Shown here: piece after piece, positions 52,001 to 62,625 of the stretch
How positions within the stretch are numbered: position 1 is the first letter of the stretch
Layout: every line of letters starts with the position of its first letter
Source of the DNA: Tricholoma matsutake
Taxonomy: Eukaryota; Basidiomycota; Agaricomycetes; Agaricales; Tricholomataceae
Direction: 5' to 3'
DNA: 64,000 nucleotides
Assembly (NCBI GenBank): GCA_026075535.2
Contig: AP026539.1
Location: 7,936,001-8,000,000, forward strand
The notes under the pieces: generated by a model
The model's input: only the letters and a program-made list of their open reading frames with translations
Database searches by the model: none
Told to the model about the DNA's origin: nothing
Position numbers and translations under genes: made by a program

Positions 52001-52914
52001 TCGATAAGGCCTGGGCCTCTGCCCAGGTCGAGGAAGACACTCTCGTCGTTGCAGTGGACGCTTCGGTGCCCACAGATGCCAAATTTCAGGCTGTCGCCTG
52101 CGCTCTTGTCTTCGGACAGGGAGAACAGATTGATCGCGTTGTCTCTGCTTCTGGGAGGAGAACCCCCCCAGAAGTCGAACTCTTCGCTCTCCAATTGGGC
52201 GTCTCGGCTGCGTGCAGCAGAGGTTGCAAAAAATTGGTGATATTCTCGGATTCGACTACGGGCATTGAGTCCCTAGTCGATCCTAAGCCACGCTCTGGGC
52301 AAATCTTTGCCCTGGACGCTTGTCGCTCCCTCCGACCCTGGCTAGCTGGGGACGAGGAGAGAAATGTAACATTCTGGCACGTCCCCTCGAAGTTTGAGTG
52401 GAACGTTCACAAGATGGCTCACGATGTAGCTACATCTACCAAGATCTCCATGGGCAGACACCCGCGGACGTCTTTAGATTACCTTAGAAATCAGGTCGAA
52501 AAGGCCGTTTGTAAGGATTGGCACACCCGGTTCGCAGATCCTGCGTACCGGGGACGACACTTCTACCAACTCAAAGGAATCGGTGGAAAACCGGTATTAC
52601 CCTCGACTCACAAAGGTGGGCCCTGGCTGAAAGTTATGGGGAGCAACACTACGTTGACTTCCCGTTCAACTCGCATGATCACTGGCCATGCTCCTATAGG
52701 GGAGTATCGTCAACGTCTATCCCTCGACGGGGAATACCAATGTTGGTGCCTTGGCCCCGAGATACAAACTCGAGACCACTTATTACGCGTCTGCCCCAAG
52801 GTGGATCGCAAAGAAACTCGTGCAAGCCCCGACTCCGTCGAGGGCTTCTACGAATTCATGGACAATAATCCTGCACTAGGATCGTTCAACTCACTTGCGT
52901 GGGATCCAGGATAG
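49048..52914 (+). CDS. L9 ORF2: endonuclease-reverse transcriptase-RNase H
   Basis: Intact, 1288 aa; one codon shorter than L6 (STKSF instead of STPKSF near the RT start). All motifs are present: QNVNRNWGY, IQEPPW, MCGDFNVRH, TSDHAPL, AFDIAQFFPSLNH, VGQGSALSP, SYVDDGTL, VAVDASVPT, VELFALQLG, IFSDSTTG and CWCLGPEIQTRDHLLRVC. ATG follows the ORF1 TAA without spacer. With ORF1 broken in cis, activity would need Gag from another copy, or readthrough plus a frameshift. Confidence 0.93.
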   Translation: MRDRLRSTPQLRIFSQNVNRNWGYMDSLLADFVDDYDLLFIQEPPWRLIRHAPSAHNREGEEVIGAPMSPNWGTLVRPSGIDSPPRVAVYFANSIANLRPGLRRDLIDNRDILLFSLGIGEDVILLANVYSDSQHSAITLLFESVMTIPRLHFMCGDFNVRHASWDPQGPEHSIHADHLVETATALGLTRALPVVEGPTHFPPQQGLHPTVIDLMFVPTDLRFVLYCEIVPEARGTSDHAPLTLVLPGPGSLVPVTKWSIKKGSEEEASYCDAVSSALDPWLNWHGETSAEIDDVVSAISTILNKAWENHAKESRLSKSSKGWWTDECSGALDAYRASRDGEDWKLYRKVMRQAKRAFFDDRIQEVATMNRRPWDLMSWTRQRNLPSYEAISYQGEPCNDLDSLWAALDGSYNAASDRVVDLSILDELDPVPERAWIPFSVTEMKEALNACSSCSAPGPDHVTWLHLKHWCSNPEVAGLITRIAEACITAGHWPAHFKESLSVIIPKPGKPNYSTKSFRPIVLLNTLGKIVEKMLSRRLQFDGVAHEALEQNQFGGVAQRSTEDAGIYLTHLVRAGWAKGLKMSVVAFDIAQFFPSLNHQVLLEIISRSGFPAQVVNFFRSYLVGRKTTYKWNAFSSGSFAADVGVGQGSALSPVLSALYLTPIMKLFRRSEIGRDVNLMSYVDDGTLIARSPQLEDNLPLLKKAYGWIFQAFTSLGLVLEHDKSEIFHFSRARRFTPLPIDLGFAPYTGNTPLKPKVTWRYLGFFFVRKLSFKEHTRFYSTKALTTARAMGMLGNSVRGLTPMQKRLLYRSCVVPIMTYGLRLWHFKGARVKGVIKTLAQVQSIAARWILGAFRTTPIGGLESIAGLLPMQLLLRRLVDRGVFRTPLLAPSHPLRAILGPNHVGTTHSHELGLWGGNVLDTLNLQGPSVASAAALALVPGDEFDPFGEENTPGNRVKDLFPTRFSSHRLTSKEDGARNSYRSDLDKAWASAQVEEDTLVVAVDASVPTDAKFQAVACALVFGQGEQIDRVVSASGRRTPPEVELFALQLGVSAACSRGCKKLVIFSDSTTGIESLVDPKPRSGQIFALDACRSLRPWLAGDEERNVTFWHVPSKFEWNVHKMAHDVATSTKISMGRHPRTSLDYLRNQVEKAVCKDWHTRFADPAYRGRHFYQLKGIGGKPVLPSTHKGGPWLKVMGSNTTLTSRSTRMITGHAPIGEYRQRLSLDGEYQCWCLGPEIQTRDHLLRVCPKVDRKETRASPDSVEGFYEFMDNNPALGSFNSLAWDPG

Positions 52915-53438
52915 GTTGTGCGCGCAGGGCGTATGACCCCCGTCTGGTTCTGGCTAGTGTTATCGGTATGTCGGGGTGGCCGTAGGGCACCAGACGAGTC
53001 CGTTAACCCTCATAAAGGGGGCCCACCCATGTTCAGGAGCGACTGTCAGGGAGGGGGGACACAAAACTAGGTACTGGTTCGGGGAGGCGTCTGAGCGCTT
53101 CCAGATCCACTGTCGGTTGTGCATTACGGCTTTGATGCCGACTACGCCTTCCTTTCCGAGCTGAGAGGCTCACGTCGGGGCGGCAGTTTCCCCTAAATCT
53201 TGCACTCATACCCGTAGGGATTCGGGGAACACGGCATCGTCAAGCTCGGGTTGTCGGTACGCCACCACTGGCAAGTCCGTTTACTCGATAAAGGGGGCCC
53301 CCTTAGTAGTCATCGCAGCTATCCAGGTGGTTGGTGCAAAGATTAGCAGGAGGAGGACTTGGGCTGGGCGTAGTGTACTTCGTTTGTATGTCTCTACCGC
53401 GGACTGCGATCGGGCGCCGCGTTATAAACTTTTGACCC
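52915..53438 (+). other. L9 3' UTR
   Basis: 524 nt without ORF. It contains CCTTTC-N6-GAGAGG (53151-53168) followed by ACGTC, as in S. It ends with the 42-nt terminal motif 53397-53438: CCGCGG, a stem partner CCGCG, TTATAAA and TTGACCC. The rest is unlike S. Confidence 0.78.
53397..53438 (+). promoter_or_regulatory. L 3' terminal motif (RT recognition candidate)
   Basis: The last 42 nt before poly-A, with a possible CGCGG/CCGCG stem enclosing ACTGCGATCGGGCG. The S termini match at all but a few positions, and upstream identity in GTTTGTAT extends the match to roughly 70 nt. Recognition by the LINE reverse transcriptase is inferred from known LINE/SINE pairs. Confidence 0.75.
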
Positions 53439-53474
53439 AAAAAAAAAAAAAAAAAAAAAAGAAGCTGAGACAAC

Positions 53475-53852
53475 GCGATCGATCTGTTCTCCCTGTCCAA
53501 AGACCAGAGCGCAGGTGACAGCTTGGAATTTAGCATCTGTGGGCACCGAAGCGTCCACTGCAACGACTCATCCTCCACTTGGGCCAGCGCCCAGGCTTTA
53601 TCGAGGTCACTCCTGTAGGAATTGCTCGCTCCATCCTCCTTAGAGGCGAGGCGATGAGAGGAGAAACGAGTGGGGAATAAATCCTTCACTCTGTTCCCAG
53701 GTGTGTTTTCATCCCCGAAGGGGTCGAATTTATCGCCTGGTACGAGGGCCAGAGCTGCAGCCGAGGCGACAGATGGGCCTTGCAGGTTGAGTGTGTCAAG
53801 CACGTTCCCTCCCCAGAGTCCTAGCTAATGAGAGTGGGTAGTACCGACATAA
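53475..53852 (-). pseudogene. L8 ORF2, segment upstream of RNase H
   Basis: Minus-strand codons for LDTLNLQGPSVASAAALALV and NTPGNRVKDLFPTRFSSHRL to the start of RNase H, with a 7-nt deletion near 53566. It is cut at 53852 by the poly-T of s14. Confidence 0.78.
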
Positions 53853-54485
53853 TTTTTTTTTTTTTTGGATCAGAATTTATAACGCGGGGCTCGAACGCAG
53901 TCCGCGGAGCAAGGTACAAACTTGGGTACTACTTTATCTACGCGTTCCCCTCGCCCATCTCCCACTCAGGTCCCCGTTTTAGCCACCTTTAGGCGGGCAG
54001 TTCCACAGACGTTGGCCTCTCAGCCAGGAAAGGCAATAATCTGGAGGGGGCGCCCCCCCCTCCCGAAGTTAGCCATTAGATCGCCCCCTGGAGCAAACGG
54101 TCCCCCAGCCACATGTCCGACCGAGGCCAGACCAGGCGCAGCAGTGTTAATTCACCGTAAATCCCCCCTTGCGGGAGAAATAACCGTCTGCGTTTTTCCA
54201 GCCAACGAGGATTGACCACCCCAGACGAATGAGGTGGACCATCACCGTGTTGTGCACGAGTGACAGTAACAAGGCGGGTGGTTGTTCACCTGGTTATTCA
54301 CCGTGACCGCCGTAAGTAGGGGGCCGAGACCCCCCTCGAGCAAATGCACCTATGTGCACGCACTCGATGACATCGTCCCCCCCGCAGTGGGGGGAAGGTA
54401 TAGGGAAGCGACACCATGTCACCATCCCGATAGTGGCCACCAGTTACTTGGTGGCCGTGAACGTAGAGGGGGATAGCCCCCTGTA

Positions 54486-55295
54486 CTAGTTGCGGCGCTG
54501 CTGTCCACGAGGACCTCGAGGACGACGGCGCCGTGCTGGGGACGAGGGTTCCCCAGATTGAGGCTCTGATTGAGCGGTGTGCACCGCCGCATAGGAAGCC
54601 CGGAAGGCTGCCGGAGACGTGAGGTCAAGAGGTGTCGGAACGGCTGCTAGTTCCGCCGACATCGTCTCAGACAGTCGCCAGGTGGTCGTGAATAACTCCC
54701 AGGCCATTTGGCGCCATGCGTTCCTCTCTGCAGGGGGAACGGCGGATGTACAGACGGTACCAATGAACATGGTCATCGCGTCGAGTTGGTGTAGCATGGC
54801 ATGAGAGGTGGCTTCGATTTCCAACCTGTCATTCACAGATAGCGGCACTTCGTCCTCCACCAACTCAGGGATGGGGGGCAAAGGCGGTAATGGGGCAGGG
54901 GATGCCTCTGGATAGAAGAGCTCGGCCATGCCGAGCTCCTGTGAATACATGTCCTCACGTTCGAGACTGCGAGTCCATCGTTTATGTGCGACATGGACGT
55001 CCTGCGCCCACAGCACACGGTCTATCGTTTGCCTCGAGGCCAGCTTGGGGCTGCTCTCGGCGTAATTGAGGGCCTCTTGCATAGCAAGAGAGTCCTCGTC
55101 ATCCTCAGGGTCGGAGAGGTCTTCTCCAGCCCATAGATCTCTAACTGCCCGTAGGGCAGTAGCTACATCCGGATCGTCTTGATCGTACCGGGTGTCGTAG
55201 TCTTGGACGTCATCATCAAAGATGTCGCCCGTGATCAGAACGGGGTCGCGTAGACCCCGATGTGGTGGTTGGACTCTGGTTCGCTGTTTGGGCAT
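54486..55295 (-). CDS. S-element protein, SA type (s14)
   Basis: Intact 269-aa frame from ATG 55295 (MPKQRTRVQPPHRGLRD). It is nearly the same as s2, including the FDDDVQDYDTRYDQDD acidic run, the core and the arginine-rich tail. s2 and s14 form one SA branch (RVQPPHRG); s4, s8 and s12 form another (RAQTPRWG). Confidence 0.82.
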   Translation of the reverse strand: MPKQRTRVQPPHRGLRDPVLITGDIFDDDVQDYDTRYDQDDPDVATALRAVRDLWAGEDLSDPEDDEDSLAMQEALNYAESSPKLASRQTIDRVLWAQDVHVAHKRWTRSLEREDMYSQELGMAELFYPEASPAPLPPLPPIPELVEDEVPLSVNDRLEIEATSHAMLHQLDAMTMFIGTVCTSAVPPAERNAWRQMAWELFTTTWRLSETMSAELAAVPTPLDLTSPAAFRASYAAVHTAQSEPQSGEPSSPARRRRPRGPRGQQRRN

Positions 55296-55548
55296 TGAGA
55301 GAGTGTGTGTTAGTGCTAGTAGATGATGGTAAGAATCAAAATACGCAGCGTGGAATCGATAATGGCTGGTCCCTTATCTACATTCCGGGTCCACCCGATC
55401 CAGCCTCCGAACGCTCCGAGGGGGCGAGCAAGCCACACATCCTGCTGCCTAGTGGGAGAATATTGAACCCGGGTCATGACACCCTAGACGAGTGAGCACC
55501 GGAGGTAGAGAGTTGGTGGAGAGTGGCGGCCACCAAGGTAACGACCTA

Positions 55549-57769
55549 CGCTCCTTGACTTGTTACAACCACCATAAATAGTGGTAAACACCTCTGCTCA
55601 ACGTTGCACGCGACGTCGACACTTCAATTCTGGGCCGATTTTCGATCGGATTTCGCCATCACGAACGCTCTCGGCGTCTCCAGGCTCACCCTGATTTGCT
55701 AAGAGATCCGTCCATCCGATCTCTGTGGATGCCCCGGTCACTGTTTTTGACAGTGTCTGCTATTCGTCTTGTTCTCCTGGGCTTCGAGGATCCTGGTTAG
55801 GTGAGTGTTGGCAATAAAAGAGTAGTCTGGGCCCCTATGGGGGCTTAGAGTGGGTGTGGGATGCCTACTTCAACGCTCGCCCAAGTCGTCGCATTCGTTT
55901 AGCTAGGGGAGGTCTGGTTCAGGAGGAGGGACATATTCACTGGATTGTGGGTCGTCTGGGAGACTTCCTACCTCCATGCTGTGTGAGTTTCTACATCTAG
56001 AGACCTGCTACACTGACTACCTATTGGAATACACCATCGTTAAAAGGGGCTGGGCGATGGTGCCCCCTGGTGGCTAGGTCGACGCTCTGGTGGCCGCTAT
56101 TCACCACCGACTCTTTACCTCCGGCACTCACACCCTTGAGGTGTTTGGAACCGGGTTCAATCGTCCCTCCCTATCGGCAGCAGGATGTGCGGCCTGCCTG
56201 CCCCCTCGGAGCGTCTGGAGGCTGTGTCGGGTGGACCCGGAATTGAGATAAGGGACCGTCTGTTATCGTTATCACGCTACGTATTTTGACTTCTACCGTC
56301 ATCTACTTCTGCTAAATCATCCTCAATGCCCTCTGCAAACCGTAGAGCGCGAACTCGACACCAGGCGGCTCATGGCGATCCCCTCCTATACACAAACGCC
56401 GACTTCGCAGACTTCGACGACAACTACCTCCCAGAGTTCGGACACGTCTCCCTGAGCGGATGGGACTCTGATGTGGCTAACCAGTTCCACAATCTTTGGG
56501 CGGAGGACGACTCCTCCGACCTGCCAGACGACGACGTCGAATTCATTCCGGGTCTCACCGAGCTAGCCTCGCAGGAGACGATAAACCGCTTCTTGGCATC
56601 ACAAGTGATAGCCGATGAGGTGCATGATCTGGCTCTCGAGCTTGGGCTCGAGGCCAACAACAATCAGGAGCTCGGCGTCGCCGAGCTCCTCTATCCGGAG
56701 GGGCAGCAGGAGCAATCTGCGCCGCCCCTCCCCATATCACCGGGTTCATCCGCCATCCCAGAGTTGGTGGAGGATGAGCCTCCGTTGTCGAGAGATGAGA
56801 GGGTGGACATAACGTCCACCTCTCATGGCTTTCTACATTTACTGGAGGCTATGACGATTTTCGTCGGTACCGTCCGAGTATCCGCCGTTCCGCTCGTAGA
56901 GAGGAATGCATGGCGCCAGATGGCATGGGAGTTATTCACAACCACCTGGCGATTGTCCGAGCCAATGTCGGCAGAACTAGCAGCTGCCGGATTGCCTCTC
57001 GATCTCACGTCACCGGAAGCCTTCAGGGCTTCCTACGCGGCTAGGCAGGCAGCTCACGCAGAGCTCCATCATGAGGAACCCTCGTCCTCATCACGACGCC
57101 GTCATCCTCGAGGTCCTCGGAGACAGCCGCGCCGCAACCTATAGGGGAACACCCCTCCACAACCACGCCCACCAAATAACTGGGGGCCGATATCGGGATA
57201 GTGGCATTTTGTCGCTTCCCTCCACCTTCCCCCCGCTGCGGGGGGGACGTTGTCATCGAGTGCATGCTCGGCATTCGCTCGAGGGGGGCCTCGGCCCCCC
57301 TGCCTACGGTAGTTCCGGTGAATAACCAGGTGAACAACCAGCTACCACATCTCTGTCACTCGTGCGCAAACACGGTGATGGTCCACCCTATTCGTCTGGG
57401 GTGGTCAATCCTCGCTGGCTGGAAGTAGGCTATCGGTTATTCCTCCCGCAAGGGGGGATTTACGGTGAATTGACACCACTGCGCCTGATCTGACTTCGGT
57501 TGGATATGTGGCCGGGGGACCGGTTGGTACCAGTGGGCGACCTAATGGCTAGCTTCGGGAGGGGGAGGCTTCCCCTCCGGATTATTGCCTTTCCTGGCTG
57601 AGAGGCCAACGTCTGTGGCAATGCCCGCCTAAAGTGGCTAAAACGAGGACTTGGGTGGGAGATGGGCGAGGGGAACGCGTAGATATAGTAGTACCCTAGT
57701 TTGTACCCTGCTCCGCAGACTGCGATCGAGCCCCGCGTTATAAATTGTTGACCCAAAAAAAAAAAAAAA
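55549..57769 (+). mobile_element. s15: complete SB element
   Basis: A 2.22-kb copy in the leader of s14, flanked by AAGGTAACGACCTA (55535-55548 and 57770-57783). It starts CGCTCC and ends TTGACCC + poly-A (57755-57770). It keeps the leader segment that s9 has lost. Confidence 0.93.
56326..57144 (+). CDS. S-element protein, SB type (s15), 272 aa
   Basis: Intact frame MPSANRRARTRHQAAHGD. It is eight residues shorter than s9 and s13 because an in-frame deletion removes the DDGSATGG segment after SDLPDDD. The core, IPELVEDE and tail are unchanged. An in-frame deletion rather than a frameshift fits a protein that is still under selection. Confidence 0.82.
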   Translation: MPSANRRARTRHQAAHGDPLLYTNADFADFDDNYLPEFGHVSLSGWDSDVANQFHNLWAEDDSSDLPDDDVEFIPGLTELASQETINRFLASQVIADEVHDLALELGLEANNNQELGVAELLYPEGQQEQSAPPLPISPGSSAIPELVEDEPPLSRDERVDITSTSHGFLHLLEAMTIFVGTVRVSAVPLVERNAWRQMAWELFTTTWRLSEPMSAELAAAGLPLDLTSPEAFRASYAARQAAHAELHHEEPSSSSRRRHPRGPRRQPRRNL

Positions 57770-58808
57770 AAGGTAACGACCTAGCCGCCAGGGGGCACCA
57801 TCACCCGGCCCCTTTTAACGATGGTGTATTCCAACGGGTAGTCAGTGTAGCATGTCTCTAGTAATAGAAACTCACAGAGCATGGAGGCTAGAAGCCTCCC
57901 AGACAGCCAGCAATCCAGTGATAACGTCCCTTCTCCCTAAGCCAGACCTCCCCCAACTAAACGAGTGTGTCGACTTGGGCGAGCGTTGAAGCAGGCATCC
58001 CACACCCACTCTAAGCCCCCAGAGGGACCCAGACTACTCTTTCATAAACAACACTCACCTAGTCAGGATCCTCGAAGCCCAGGAGAACGAGACAGATAGC
58101 AGCCATTGTCAGAAACAATGACCGGGGCATCCACGGAGATCGGATCGACAGATCTCTTAGCAAATCAGGGCACGCCTGGAGATGCCGAGAGCGTTCGTGA
58201 TGGTGAAATCCGATCGAAAATCGGACAAAAATTGAAGTGTCGACGTCGCTTGCAACGTTGAGCAGAGGTGTTTACCACTGTTTATGGTGGTAGTAACAAG
58301 TCAAGGAGCGCCTGAGTGGCAGGGCTCATCACCCGCATTGCTGAGGCGTGCATCACCGCTGGCCACTGGCCGGCTTACTTTAAGGAGTCCCTGTCGGTCA
58401 TTATCCCGAAACCAGAGAAACCCAATTACTCCACCCCTAAGTCGTTCAGGCCCATAGTGCTCCTGAACACCCTGGGCAAATTAGTCGAAAAGATGCTGTC
58501 CAGACGGCTTCAATTCGACGGTGTAGCACACGAAGCCTTTGAACAAAACCAGTTCGGAGGCGTCGCCCAGCGTTCCACTGAGGATGCAGGAATCTACCTT
58601 ACCCACCTGATCAGAGCAGGATGGGCCAAGGGTCTCAAAACGAGTGTTGTCGCTTTCGACATCGCTCAGTTCTTCCCCTCCTTGAACCACCAGGTTCTAT
58701 TGGAGATTATCTCTCGGTCGGGGTTCCCTGCGCAAGTAGTGAACTTCTTCCGTTCATACCTAGTCGGTCGCAAAACGACCTACAAATGGAACGCTTTCTC
58801 ATCTGGCT

Positions 58809-58810
<2 letters not shown>

Positions 58811-58847
<37 letters not shown>

Positions 58848-60690
58848 GGTCAACAATTTATAACGCGGGGCTCGATCGCAGTCCGCGGAGCAGGATACAA
58901 ACTTGGGTACTACTATAACTACGCTTCCCCTCACCCATATCCTACCCAGGTCCTCGTTTTAGCCACTTTAGGCGGGCAGTGCCACAGACATTGGCCTCTC
59001 AGCCAGGAAAGGCAATAATCTGGAGGGGGGGGACCCCCTCCCGAAGCTAGCCATTAGATCGTCAGCTGGTGCGAAGCGGTCCCCCGGCCACATATCCAAC
59101 CGAAGTCAGATCAGGCGCAGTGGTGTCAATTCACCGTAAATCCCCCCTTGCGGGAGGAATAACCGTCCGCATACTCCCAGCCAATGAGGATTGACCACCC
59201 CGGACGAACGAGGTGGACCATCACCGTGTCATGCACGAGTAACAGTAATGTGGCAGCTGGTTGTTCACCTGGTTATTCACCGGAACCGCCGTAAGCAGGG
59301 GGCCAAAGCCCCCCTCGAGCAAATGCACTGCCAGCACATGCACTCGATAGCAATTTCCCCCCCGCAGCGGGGAGAACGTAAAGGGTAGCAACATTTGTCA
59401 CCAACCCGACAGCAGCCAGCGGACTGGCAGTGATGGGTGTGGAGCGGAATGCCCCACACAAGTAGCAGCACGGCCATCTGTGATGATGACGGCACTGTAC
59501 TGGGAACGAGGGTTCCCCAGATTGGAGCTCTGCTAGAGCTGTTGGCATCGCCACACAGGAAGCTGGAACAGCTGCCGGAGGCGTAGGATCATTGGAACGA
59601 TCGTCTCTGGTTGTCCGCTTGGGCATCAGGAGCAAGTTAGTACTGGTATATGATGCTAGTGATCGAAATACGCAGCGTGCAGTGTAAGCGAGGGCCTCCT
59701 GCCTAGCAAGAGAGTCCACGTAGTCGTCAGGGTCGGGGAGGTCCTCCCCAGCCCACAGATCTCAAACTGCCTAGGGCAGCTGCTACCTCCAGTTCGTTCT
59801 GTGAGAACTGGGTGTCGTAGTCTTGGGCATCATCACCAACGATGTCACCCGTAATCAAGGTGGGGTCGTGAAGGCCCCAGCGTGTGGTTTGGTCTCTGTT
59901 CAGCCGTTTGGGCATTGAGAGTGAGTTAGCACAGGTAAATGACGATAACAGTCAAAGTACGTAGCGTAAGGTCGATAACAGATGGCCCCTTATCTCAGTT
60001 CCAGGTCCACCCGATACAGCCTCCAAACGCTCCGAGGGGGCAAACAGGCCGCGCATCCTGTTGCCTGGTGGGAGAAGAGTGAACCCGGGTCATAACACCC
60101 TAAACGAGTGAGCACCGGAGGTAGAGAGTTGGTGGTGAGTAGCGGCCACCAGAGCGTTGACCTAGCTGTCAGGGGGCACCATCGCCCGGCCCCTTTTAAC
60201 GATGGTGTATTCCAACGGGTAGTCAGTGTAGCATGTCTCTAGTAATAGAAACTCACAGAGCATGGAGGCTGGGAGCCTCCCAGACAGCCAGCAGTCCAGT
60301 AAGAACATCCTTCCCCCTAAGCCAGACCTCCCCCAGCTAAACAAGCGCTTCTACTTGGGCGAGCATTGAAGCAGGCATCCCACACCCGCTCTAAGCCCCC
60401 ATAGGGACCCAGACTACTCTTTCATAGACATCACTCACCTAGCCAGGATCCTCGAAGCCAAGGGGAACAAGACAGATAGCAGTCACTGTTGGAAACAATG
60501 ACCGAGACATCCCCGGAGATCGGATGGACGGATCTCTTAGCAAATCAGGGCAAGCCTGGAGACGCCGAGAGCGTTCGTGATGGTGAAATCCGATCGAAAA
60601 TCGGACAAAAATTGAGGTGTCGACGTCGCGTGCAACGTTGAGCAGAGGTGTTTACCACTATTTATGGTGGTTGTAACAAGTCAAGGAGCG
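58811..60690 (-). mobile_element. s16: SC element with 36-nt poly-A
   Basis: A 1.88-kb minus-strand copy flanked by CTCATCTGGCTCC (58798-58810 and 60692-60704). Poly-T 58811-58846 is an uninterrupted 36-mer, the longest tail here and a hint of very recent insertion. One extra base follows the 5' end. It has SC hallmarks. Confidence 0.93.
59273..59915 (-). pseudogene. SC-type ORF remnant of s16
   Basis: First frame 59915-59727 (MPKRLNRDQTTRWGLHD) ends after the SC frameshift. The second frame, 59719-59273 (148 codons), carries the repeated MPKRTTRDD start (about 59626), AELQSGEPS and the UTR-derived tail. Same structure as s3, s5 and s7. Confidence 0.55.
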
Positions 60691-62625
60691 ACTCATCTGG
60701 CTCCTTCGCAGCCGATGTGGGAGTGGGTCAAGGCTCTGCCCTGTCCCCTGTTTTATCGGCGCTATATTTGATGCCCATTATGAAGCTCTTCAGAAGGAGC
60801 AAAATCGGCAGAGATGTCGATCTCATGTCGTATGTGGACGATGGCACCCTCATCGCCCGCTCTCCACAGCTAGAGGATAACCTCCCCTTGCTCACAAAAG
60901 CGTATGGCTGGATATTCCAGGCGTTCAAAGTCCGAAATATTTCATTTCTCAAGGGCGAGGAGATTCACTCCCCTACCCATCGATCTCGGCTTTGCCCCAT
61001 ACACGGGCAACTCTCCCCTCAAACCCAAGGTTACCTGGAGGTACCTTGGCTTTTTCTTCGACCGTAAGCTCTCTTTCAAGGAGCACACGCGGTTCTATTC
61101 CACCAAAGCCCTTACCACTGCGAGGGCGATGGGAATGCTTGGCAATTCTGTCAGAGGGTTAACCCCTATGCAGAAACGCCTTCTGTACCGGTCGTGTGTC
61201 GTACCTATTATGACATACGGACTTAGACTCTGGCATTTTAAAGGCGCTCGCGTCAAAGGTGTCATCAAAATGCTGACCCAGGTGCAGTCCATTGCTGCTC
61301 GCTGGATCCTCGGTGCTTTCAGGACCACCCCTATTGGTGGTCTGGAAAGTATCGCAGGACTGCTGCCTATGCAGCTGTTACTGCGTCGTCTTGTCGACAG
61401 GGGAGTGTTTAGAACCCCCCTATTGGCCCCATCTCACCCTCTAAGAGCAATCTTAGGGCCCAATCATGTAGGCACCACCCACTCTCACGAGCTAGGACTC
61501 TGGGGAGGGAATGTGCTCGACACACTCAACCTACAAGGTCCATCTGTTGCCTCGGCTGCAACACTGGCCCTCGTACCAGGCGATGAATTCGACCCCTTTG
61601 GGGAAGAAAACACACCTGGAAACAGAGTGAGGGATCTATTCCCCACTCGTTTCTCCTCTCATCGCCTCACCTCTAAGGAGGATGGAGCGAGGAACTCTTA
61701 CAGGAGTGACCTCGACAAAGCCTGGGTCTCTGCCCAGGCAGAGGAAGACACTCTCGTCGTTGCAGTGGACGCCTCGGTGCCCACAGATGCCAAATTCCAA
61801 GCTGTCGCCTGCGCACTTGTCTTCGGACAGGGAGAACAGGTTGATCGCGTTATCTCAGCTTCTGGGAGAAGAACCCCCCCGGAGGTCGAACTCTTTGCTC
61901 TCCAACTTGGTGTGTCCGCTGCGTGCAGCAGGGGATGCAAAAAGTTAGTTATCTTTTCGGATTCTACTATGGGCATCGAGTCCCTAATCGATCCAAAACC
62001 ACGCTCTGGGCAAATCTTTGCCCTGGACGCTTGTCGCTCCCTCCGACCCTGGCTAGCTGGGGACGAGGAGAGAAATGTTACATTCTGGCATGTCCCCTCG
62101 AAATTCGAGTGGAACGTGCACAAGATGGCTCACGATGTAGCTACATCTACGAAGATCTCCGTGGGCAGACACCCGTGGACGTCTCTAGATTACCTTAAAA
62201 ATCAGGTCGAAAAGGCCGTTTGTAAGGATTGGCACACCTGGTTCTCAGATCCGGCGTATCGTGGCCGGCATTTCTACCAACTCAAAGGAGTAGGTGGAAA
62301 ACCGGTATTACCCTCGACTCACAAAGGTGGGCCCTGGCTGAAAGTTATGGGAAACAACACCTCGTTGACTTCCCGTTCGACTCGTATGATCACTGGCCAT
62401 GCTCCTATAGGGGAGTATCGTCAACGTTTATCCCTCGACGGGGAATACCAATGCTGGTGCCTTGGTCCTGACATACAAACTCGGGATCATCTGCTACGCG
62501 TCTGCCCCAAGGTGGATCGCAAAGAAACTCGTGTGAGCCCAGACTCTGTCGAAGGCTTCCATGAATTCATGGACAACAATCCTGCACTAGGATCGTTCAA
62601 CTCACTTGCGTGGGATCCAGGATAG

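Larger units (their letters stand above)
46993..53460 (+). mobile_element. L9: full-length LINE with perfect target duplication
   Basis: 6468 nt from ATCGCTTCTTGTCTTC (46993) to the end of a 22-nt poly-A (53439-53460). It is flanked by the 14-bp duplication GAAGCTGAGACAAC (46979-46992 and 53461-53474) in L8 RNase H sequence. It is the only complete, uninterrupted LINE in the window and defines both termini. ORF2 is intact; ORF1 has one TGA and a 5-nt insertion. Confidence 0.96.
43404..53852 (-). mobile_element. L8: LINE 3' part, minus strand, holding s13 and L9
   Basis: Pieces are 43404-44266, 46537-46992 and 53475-53852. Poly-T 43404-43420, L terminus and 3' UTR (to 43945), then the C-terminal third of ORF2. 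s13 and L9 are inserted with clear duplications. It ends at 53852 against the poly-T of s14. The rest of the element is missing, so its 5' part may be elsewhere; L3 is a candidate because the flanking 13-mer agrees. Confidence 0.82.
53853..58310 (-). mobile_element. s14: SA element, interrupted by s15
   Basis: Pieces are 53853-55548 and 57784-58310: poly-T 53853-53866, SA terminus and 5' end at 58310. The left flank is minus-strand L8 and the right flank is plus-strand L10, with no common duplication, so one side has been exchanged. Confidence 0.88.
58316..62625 (+). pseudogene. L10 ORF2 (RT to CCHC), split and frameshifted
   Basis: 58316-58810 encodes the start of the RT (AFDIAQFFPSLNH at about 58655) up to SSGSF. 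After s16 the frame resumes at 60705 (FAADVGVGQGSALSP, SYVDDGTL). A 29-nt deletion at about 60928 removes the TSLGLVLEHD codons and shifts the frame. The last 573 codons or so (RNase H, CWCLGPDIQTRDHLLRVC, FNSLAWDPG) are open in the new frame. Confidence 0.85.
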
